In this document: one piece after another, positions 43,070 through 47,848 of the stretch
How the letters are laid out: each line of letters begins with the position of its first letter
Numbering within the stretch: the first letter of the stretch is position 1
NCBI GenBank assembly: GCA_964541225.1
Contig: CAZIPN010000015.1
Location: 1 to 47,848, forward strand
DNA length: 47,848 nucleotides
Origin: CAZIPN01 sp964541225
Lineage (GTDB): Bacteria; Actinomycetota; Coriobacteriia; Anaerosomatales; JAAXUF01
Reading direction: 5' to 3'
Notes under the pieces: model-generated
Told to the model about the DNA's origin: nothing
Seen by the model: only the letters and a program-made list of their open reading frames with translations
Databases searched by the model: none
Program-made: the position numbers and the translations under genes

Positions 43070-43732
43070 ATGCAGGTATCACATGCGATTCGGGAGCGGC
43101 GCAGTGTTCGCGCGTTCCTCGACGAGCCAATTCCTGCCGAGACGGTGCTTCAGATCTTCGATCTCGCGAAATGGTCTCCCTCCTGGGCGAACACTCAAGA
43201 CTGGAATGTCTACGTTGTACATGGCACCGCGCTTGAGCGGATCAAGGGCGCGTTTGCGATTCTCGGCGGCGAAGGAATGCAGGGCGTGACAGATGTGCCC
43301 ATGCCATCTCGCGAATGGCCCGAGTATCTGACGGCGCGCATGAATGTCAGCACTTCGCCGTCCGAGACAACAAGCGCTTCGCTGGGCGTGTTGACGGCCG
43401 GTCCGTCGATCTGGGACTTCTACGGAGCTCCGTGCCTTCTGCTCTTCGCCGTCGACGCGAGACTCGAGCCCACCTACGCCGCCTTTGACGCGGGGCTTCT
43501 CGTGCAGACGTTCTGCCTTGCCGCCGAGGACCGCGGTTTCTCCACGTGTATCATGGCGACGGCCGTTCGCTACGCTGATGTCTTGCATGAAGTCATCGCG
43601 CAAGCTGCCGGCCAACGCTTCGTAGTGGGTGTTGCGCTGGGACGGGCCGATCATACGGCCGTGGTCAACCGTGGCGAGCGGGATCGGGTCGCGACAAGTG
43701 AGCTGGTGACGTTCGTCAACGGCGAGGAGTGA
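43070..43732 (+). CDS. Nitroreductase-family oxidoreductase
   Basis: A 220-residue FMN-dependent protein. The N-terminal signature IRERRSVRAFLDEPIP and the stretch LAKWSPSWANTQDWNVYVV match the family. PCLLLFAVDA, DAGLLVQTFCLAAEDRGFSTC and VGVALGRAD follow. These proteins reduce nitroaromatics, flavins or quinones with NAD(P)H; the substrate cannot be told. ATG 43070 has a G-rich site seven bases upstream; ATG 43049 is an alternative. It begins about 124 bases after the polyferredoxin gene and may be co-transcribed with it. Confidence 0.88.
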   Translation: MQVSHAIRERRSVRAFLDEPIPAETVLQIFDLAKWSPSWANTQDWNVYVVHGTALERIKGAFAILGGEGMQGVTDVPMPSREWPEYLTARMNVSTSPSETTSASLGVLTAGPSIWDFYGAPCLLLFAVDARLEPTYAAFDAGLLVQTFCLAAEDRGFSTCIMATAVRYADVLHEVIAQAAGQRFVVGVALGRADHTAVVNRGERDRVATSELVTFVNGEE

Positions 43733-43893
43733 GTGCGCGGATCGGGGCGGGAGTCGGCGACGCGGAGCGCCTCCGTCCACTGGCACATTGTGGTGACGGT
43801 CGCCACGGGCGCTTTGGTTTGAAGACCACCAGTGCTTCGTCGGCATGCTAAGGTTCTAAAGACTGCGGACGTCGCGGCCGATGTGGAAGCAGA

Positions 43894-43949
43894 CGGCACG
43901 TGCCGAGGGTCGGGGAGACTCTCGGAGGTCTGAGGGGACGACCGTGCCG
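43894..43949 (+). promoter_or_regulatory. Structured, G-rich leader before the hemerythrin gene
   Basis: Within the 285-base gap before the hemerythrin gene, CGGCACG (43894-43900) pairs with CGTGCCG (43943-43949). Inside it, CCGAG (43903-43907) pairs with CTCGG (43921-43925). Purine-rich sequence follows to the start codon at 44018. No known riboswitch consensus was recognised. No gene is visible in the gap. Confidence 0.3.
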
Positions 43950-44017
43950 CGGGGAGGATACAGCCGGAAGAGCGGTGCGCCAGGGGGCGACGCACGGTTC
44001 GTTGTGGGGGATGACAG

Positions 44018-44461
44018 ATGACGCACTTCGAGTGGGATCAGGCGCTTGAAACCAGCTGCGAGCCAATCGACACACGACACGAGAGTCTGTTCAACATTGC
44101 GAGCGGCTTGCACAAGATCGCCGAACAGAATCCGCAGGACCAGGATGCAATTACCGAAGCCGTGTACGGGGTTGTCGGCAGCGTTGTGGACTCCTTTCGT
44201 GAGGAGGAGGCGCTGATGCGGGAGTACGACTATCCCGGCATCGACCGCCATCGCACGCTGCATCGCCGCCTTGCCGCCGACGTGCTGGACTTCGCCGCTC
44301 ACTACCTGTATGGCGAGGATCTCGAGCCGGCGCAGCTGGCGTTTCTCGTCGAGAAGTGGCTGAGGCGACACATTCTTCGCTACGACATGCGCATGGTTGC
44401 GTTCATTGAGCACGCCAAGTCCGCGCGGTGGGCCGTCGAATCACCCCGAAGCCGTGCCTAG
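44018..44461 (+). CDS. Bacteriohemerythrin-like protein lacking one histidine ligand
   Basis: A 147-residue four-helix diiron protein that would bind O2 in the cytoplasm, useful to an anaerobe. Ligand candidates are H21 (DTRHESLF), E63 (REEEALM), H78 and H82 (DRHRTLHRR), H118 (RRHI) and D123 (RYDMRM). In the family the segment before the Glu reads HFxxEE; here it is SFREEE, so the second His ligand is Ser59. Either the diiron site is incomplete or another residue takes over. The ATG at 44018 is preceded by a G-rich site. The downstream PPK2 gene is convergent and its stop overlaps this stop by four bases. Confidence 0.88.
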   Translation: MTHFEWDQALETSCEPIDTRHESLFNIASGLHKIAEQNPQDQDAITEAVYGVVGSVVDSFREEEALMREYDYPGIDRHRTLHRRLAADVLDFAAHYLYGEDLEPAQLAFLVEKWLRRHILRYDMRMVAFIEHAKSARWAVESPRSRA

Positions 44462-45318
44462 TATCGCGTTGGGACGAACGTCTGCGACTCGATCGGGACC
44501 CGGACATAGCCCTTGCTCGCCGGTTTCCTCGGTGGCAACATCATTTCTTCCGGGAGAATGTCCTCGTAGGGGATCACGCTCAGCAAGTGGCTGATGCAGT
44601 TCAGCCGCGCTCGCTTCTTGTCGTCACCGTCCACGACCCACCATGGCGATTCTCTGGTGTCCGTGAACTTGAACATCTCGTCCTTGGCGCGCGAATAGTC
44701 TTCCCAGCGATCGCGGCCTTCCAGGTCCATTGCCGAGAATTTCCAGCGCTTGAGCGGGTTGTCTAGGCGATCCTGAAAGCGACGATCCTGCTCTTCGTCT
44801 GATACCGAGAACCAGTACTTGATGAGTGTGATGCCCGAGCGAAGAAGCATGCGTTCGAACTCAGGGCACTCGCGGAAGAACTCCTCCACCTCGGCTTCGC
44901 TCGCAAACCCCATGACCCGCTCGACACCCGCGCGGTTGTACCAGCTGCGATCGAACAGGACCATCTCGCCGGCCGCCGGCAGCTGCTCGACATAGCGCTG
45001 GAAGTACCACTGGCTGCGCTCGCGTTCAGTAGGCGAGGGCAACGCTACGACACGGCATACGCGTGGATTCAGCGCCTCAGTTATGCGCTTGATGGACCCG
45101 CCTTTGCCCGCAGCATCCCGACCCTCGAAGATCACGACCACACGCAGCCCTTGGCTCGTGATCCATTCCTGGAGCTTGACGAGCTCGACTTTGAGCTTGA
45201 GGAGTTCCTGAGCGTAGTACGCGCGATCGAGTTTGCCGTTCGCTCGTTCTTTGGGGCGAAGTTGATCGCTTGAGTGATGTGGGCCGGGACCCGGGGGCTT
45301 CTTCCCGCTCTTGGTCAT
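44458..45318 (-). CDS. ppk2: Polyphosphate kinase 2 family protein
   Basis: Uses polyphosphate to phosphorylate nucleotides, ADP or GDP for the usual class. The 286-residue product has Walker A FEGRDAAGKGGSIKRI, the lid region NPRVCRVVALPSPTERE, Walker B LFDRSWYNRAGVERVMGF and the C-terminal stretch SPWWVVDGDDKKRARLN. One PPK2 domain is present, so it is the single-domain form. ATG 45318 follows GAGGAGC; the longer frame has no site. The first 35 residues are a basic, Pro-rich extension. Substrate class cannot be told by eye. Confidence 0.93.
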   Translation of the reverse strand: MTKSGKKPPGPGPHHSSDQLRPKERANGKLDRAYYAQELLKLKVELVKLQEWITSQGLRVVVIFEGRDAAGKGGSIKRITEALNPRVCRVVALPSPTERERSQWYFQRYVEQLPAAGEMVLFDRSWYNRAGVERVMGFASEAEVEEFFRECPEFERMLLRSGITLIKYWFSVSDEEQDRRFQDRLDNPLKRWKFSAMDLEGRDRWEDYSRAKDEMFKFTDTRESPWWVVDGDDKKRARLNCISHLLSVIPYEDILPEEMMLPPRKPASKGYVRVPIESQTFVPTRY

Positions 45319-45444
45319 GATGCTCCTCGGCTGTCTTGTACTCCCAGGACTTTCTACCCGAGCACGCGCCATGCAGAGAGTACCAGCACGACGGATGGCG
45401 CACCGGTGTACGGGCGAGGTGCCGAGTCAGCTACTCGCCGACTC

Positions 45445-45540
45445 AGGGCCCGCCGACACAAGGACCCGCTGACTCACGGACCCGCTGACTCAAGGGTCCG
45501 CCGGCTCACGGACCCGCTGACTCAAGGGTCCGCCGGCTCA
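45445..45540. repeat. Array of 16-base tandem repeats ending in the PASTA gene's stop codon
   Basis: Six end-to-end units of exactly 16 bases at 45445, 45461, 45477, 45493, 45509 and 45525, with a decayed seventh before them. Two unit types occur: CGGACCCGCTGACTCA and AGGGTCCGCCGGCTCA. They alternate in the last four units, giving a 32-base higher-order repeat. GGACCC of one type pairs with GGGTCC of the other, so the RNA can form hairpins. The final TCA (45538-45540) is the TGA stop of the minus-strand PASTA gene. Confidence 0.9.
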
Positions 45541-46935
45541 GTTCCCTGAGGACACGAACAGCACGACCGTCGCGCCGGGAGCGACCAGTTGCCCGGCGCT
45601 TGGAGCTTGAGCCGCAATCGTGCCTGCGGGCTGGCCGGTACCGTTCTGCGTGACGCGTGTTGAAGACAGTCCTAGCGCCGCAAGGCCGGCAACCGCGTTG
45701 CTCGTGCTCTGCCCCTCGAGGTTCGGGAGCGTCACGGCGTTGGACGGGGGAACTCCGATCGAGACCGTCAGTCCGACGGCTGTTCCCGGTGCGAGCGCCT
45801 GTCCGGCGGTGGGAGTCTGTCCCGAGATGGTGCCTGTCGCGACGCTGCTGCTGTAGGCGTTTGCGATCTGGGCTGTCAAGCCCAACGAAGCGATCTGGTT
45901 GGCCGCGTCGCTTCGTGTCATTCCGACGAGATCGGGCAAGGTGACCACGGTGGTCTGCGGACCTCGCGAAACCGAAATCGTCACGGCGGATCCCGGGTCC
46001 ACCTCTGCGCCAGCAGCCGGCGCCTGGCTGATCACCAGGTCCTTCGCGATCGAGGTCGAGTACGCACGCGTAACATGAGCGATGAGTCCTGCCGAGGCGA
46101 TGGCTTGCCGGGCGTGCACGGACGACATGCCGACAACCCCGGGTACTGCGACCTTGGCCTTGAGCGTGGCGACCACAATCGAGACCGACCCCCCCGATCG
46201 CACTGTGGTTCCCGATTGCGGCGACTGCGAGAGGACTGTGCCTTCGGCGGCGTCAGAGCCCGTCTGGAACGTGACCTTCCCAAGGCGCAGGCCTGCCGAG
46301 GCGATTGTCTTCTCGGCTCGGGATTGCGTTTGACCGGTGACATTGGGCACCGTCACGCGCTTGCCACCAAAGACAGCGTATGCCGCAGCTCCGGCACCGA
46401 TGAGTACGAGCACGGCGATTGCGATCCAGAGCCACAGAAGCGGGAACCGACTGCGCGATTGCGCAGCGAGTGTCGACTGGCTCGGCAGTTGTGCGATCAC
46501 GACTCCTTCGGCGACGTTGCCGTGGTGCTCACGCGCGACCTCAGGTTCGAGCCCTGCGGCTCGCATTCGTGCCACAGCCTCTTCTTCCGGAAGGCCGACC
46601 GCGTCGGGAAACGAGACAGAGGAGGTCTTGGCGGCTGGTCCGTTGGACACAAGCAGGACCACTCCTGAGGCGAGCGCAGCAGTTGTGCCCTTCTGCGGGT
46701 ACTGGTCGATGACATGGCCTCGGCGCACGGCACCACTGAAGTCGTTGAAGACCTGCGTGTTGAAGCCGGTTGACTGCAGGCGTTGCAGTGCGGTGCCCTG
46801 CTGCTGCCCGATGACTCCAGGCATTGCCGCAGCGGCGGAGCGAGGTTCGGGTGAGGGTCCGCGCGACACGACGAGCACCACTCGGGATCCTGACGCGATG
46901 GCCGGACCGGAGGTAGCGACGCTCTCCCGAGCCAT
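45538..46935 (-). CDS. PASTA-domain membrane protein without a kinase domain
   Basis: 465 residues with one transmembrane helix near residues 165-189 and PASTA modules on both sides. Before the helix: the C-terminal half of a PASTA (residues 1-27), one full PASTA (about 38-100), and one cut short at the helix (about 106-151). After the helix: four full PASTA domains to the end (VPNVTGQ, VPGVVGM, LPDLVGM, LPNLEGQ starts). PASTA domains bind peptidoglycan fragments and usually end Ser/Thr kinases or PBPs. Positive residues before the helix put the N-terminus inside, so some PASTA modules would be cytoplasmic, which is odd. AAGGAGT precedes the ATG. The start is well supported, so truncation of a larger ancestor is possible. 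Confidence 0.88.
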   Translation of the reverse strand: MARESVATSGPAIASGSRVVLVVSRGPSPEPRSAAAAMPGVIGQQQGTALQRLQSTGFNTQVFNDFSGAVRRGHVIDQYPQKGTTAALASGVVLLVSNGPAAKTSSVSFPDAVGLPEEEAVARMRAAGLEPEVAREHHGNVAEGVVIAQLPSQSTLAAQSRSRFPLLWLWIAIAVLVLIGAGAAAYAVFGGKRVTVPNVTGQTQSRAEKTIASAGLRLGKVTFQTGSDAAEGTVLSQSPQSGTTVRSGGSVSIVVATLKAKVAVPGVVGMSSVHARQAIASAGLIAHVTRAYSTSIAKDLVISQAPAAGAEVDPGSAVTISVSRGPQTTVVTLPDLVGMTRSDAANQIASLGLTAQIANAYSSSVATGTISGQTPTAGQALAPGTAVGLTVSIGVPPSNAVTLPNLEGQSTSNAVAGLAALGLSSTRVTQNGTGQPAGTIAAQAPSAGQLVAPGATVVLFVSSGN

Positions 46936-47070
46936 TGCGGACTCCTTTCGAGATCACGCGAGTGACTGCACATCCGCAGTGTCTGACCGAAAGTCGATAC
47001 CCGCCCATGGCTCGCGCAACACGAGCAGGGTACAGAGCAGACGGCCATCGAAGCGTGATGAACGTCACGA

Positions 47071-47095
47071 GAAATTGGGCCAAGTTCCCAATTTC
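47071..47095. promoter_or_regulatory. Nine-base inverted repeat in the divergent intergenic region
   Basis: GAAATTGGG and CCCAATTTC flank a seven-base spacer, between the PASTA gene (minus) and the small secreted-like ORF (plus). It could be an operator for divergent promoters or an RNA hairpin. Only a short T/C-rich stretch follows, so a terminator is less likely. Confidence 0.4.
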
Positions 47096-47185
47096 CCTCT
47101 GCCATTCTTGTAACCAATGGGTGATACTGGCGGAGTGCTGGGATTCGATACCTACGTATCGTGCTTGCAGAAGGGAGTCCCGACC

Positions 47186-47746
47186 GTGACGCAATCTTGG
47201 AGACGGTGGCTGCTCGTTTTCCGCGCTGCCGTCGCTCGCATTCTTGGGTTGGCATCATGGTGGACTGGCTCCAAGCGTGTGGGGGGACACAAGGGCCAGC
47301 TATGCAGCACATCATCGCGCGCCGCGCACCCGGGCGGCGTGTCGGCGAGATTGTGTCGCGATGCGATCACCAACAACACCCCCTCATCGGCTGCGGCGAA
47401 AGAGTCTTTGACTCGCCGAGCCGAAGACGTCCCGTGGCCGAGGCAATCGAGCCGAGCGGCATTCATGCTCACTGCACATTCCGTGAGCGACTTGATTACC
47501 GATGACGCGGGAACGCGAACGCATACGGTGACCGTTGCGAACCCCACGGCGTTCCCCGTCATCGGTAATGCCGCTCTCGGCGTAGAGAAGGACGTCGAGA
47601 GCGGCACCCCACCCACTGTCACCGCACCCGCCGACGGCTCCGGCAGCTACTCGGAGATGACCAAGTTGTTGTTGGCGGGTACGTATAGGTTCGTCCGCGC
47701 TCAGTGCGCCGGAGTCGGCTGCTCCCCGTACAGGTTGCAGAACTAG
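47186..47746 (+). CDS. Possible small secreted protein of unknown function
   Basis: A frame of about 186 residues from GTG 47186, which has AAGGGAG eight bases upstream. The N-terminus (SWRRWLLVFRAAVARILGLASWW) could be a signal anchor. The middle is Ser/Ala-rich and unconvincing, but the last 85 residues (THTVTVANPTAFPVIGNAAL onward, ending in a Cys pair CAGVGC) look like a beta-rich domain. A terminator lies 36 bases after the stop. No family recognised, and a chance ORF is possible. Confidence 0.4.
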   Translation: MTQSWRRWLLVFRAAVARILGLASWWTGSKRVGGHKGQLCSTSSRAAHPGGVSARLCRDAITNNTPSSAAAKESLTRRAEDVPWPRQSSRAAFMLTAHSVSDLITDDAGTRTHTVTVANPTAFPVIGNAALGVEKDVESGTPPTVTAPADGSGSYSEMTKLLLAGTYRFVRAQCAGVGCSPYRLQN

Positions 47747-47782
47747 CGAAGCACAGTTCCCACTTCAGCCGCACGCACTGCG

Positions 47783-47813
47783 AAGGGTCGTCCTGCCGGG
47801 GGCGACCCTTTGT
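47783..47813 (+). terminator. Probable rho-independent terminator
   Basis: AAGGGTCG (47783-47790) pairs with CGACCCTT (47803-47810), followed by TTGTG-type sequence. The T-run is short. It follows the small ORF ending at 47746. Confidence 0.55.
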
Positions 47814-47848
47814 GCGCTTCGCGGTGGCCCGCCGATCGCCGAGAGACC

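Noticed and set aside
43856..44413. A 185-residue minus-strand frame opposite the hemerythrin gene
   Set aside because: Shadow of hemerythrin; no supported start or family.
45445..45540. CRISPR array
   Set aside because: The 16-base units are directly adjacent with no spacers, and no cas gene is near.

Overview
The window reads as the chromosome of an anaerobic, high-GC bacterium that fixes or oxidises C1 compounds through the Wood-Ljungdahl pathway. GC-rich codon use, GTG and TTG starts, and the mix of acetogen-type genes with an actinobacterial flavour suggest a Coriobacteriia-like actinobacterium. That placement is inference, since no rRNA gene is present. All protein calls come from reading motifs and lengths; no database was searched.

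Layout. Bases 1-599 hold the start of purH (minus strand). Bases 855-4089 (plus) carry a small zinc-ribbon protein and a cysteine-type formate dehydrogenase. From 31321 down to 4157 every gene lies on the minus strand, mostly with 4-base overlaps or gaps under 70 bases. In transcription order these are fhs, acsV, a CooC-type ATPase, folD, acsD, acsA, acsB, acsC, a flavoprotein-MvhD fusion, metV, metF, a second CooC-type ATPase, acsE, NuoE-like and NuoF-like subunits, and a selenocysteine formate dehydrogenase. After a 311-base leader that looks like a molybdenum-cofactor riboswitch come mobA, moeA, mobB, moaA, moaC and a MOSC protein. Together they encode a near-complete methyl and carbonyl branch, from CO2 or formate to acetyl-CoA, plus maturation of the Ni, corrinoid and Mo/W cofactors.

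The main correction to a naive reading is at 9197-11923. What looks like two ORFs broken by TGA at 10847-10849 is one 908-residue formate dehydrogenase with selenocysteine at residue 359. A hairpin just after the TGA has the same GGUCU loop bases as the E. coli fdhF SECIS. The other formate dehydrogenase has Cys360 at the equivalent position.

Bases 31761-47848 are mixed housekeeping and accessory genes: a secreted lysozyme-like protein, a cold-shock protein with a structured leader, a convergent ferredoxin / release-factor-like / DUF2905 operon, a DUF72 protein, a two-component system, small envelope proteins, tRNA-Asp, an HD-GYP protein, a YaiI-family protein, a NapH-NapG-like polyferredoxin fusion, a nitroreductase, a hemerythrin lacking one usual iron ligand, a PPK2 kinase, an array of 16-base tandem repeats, and a kinase-less PASTA protein. 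No CRISPR array, insertion sequence, phage gene or rRNA was seen.
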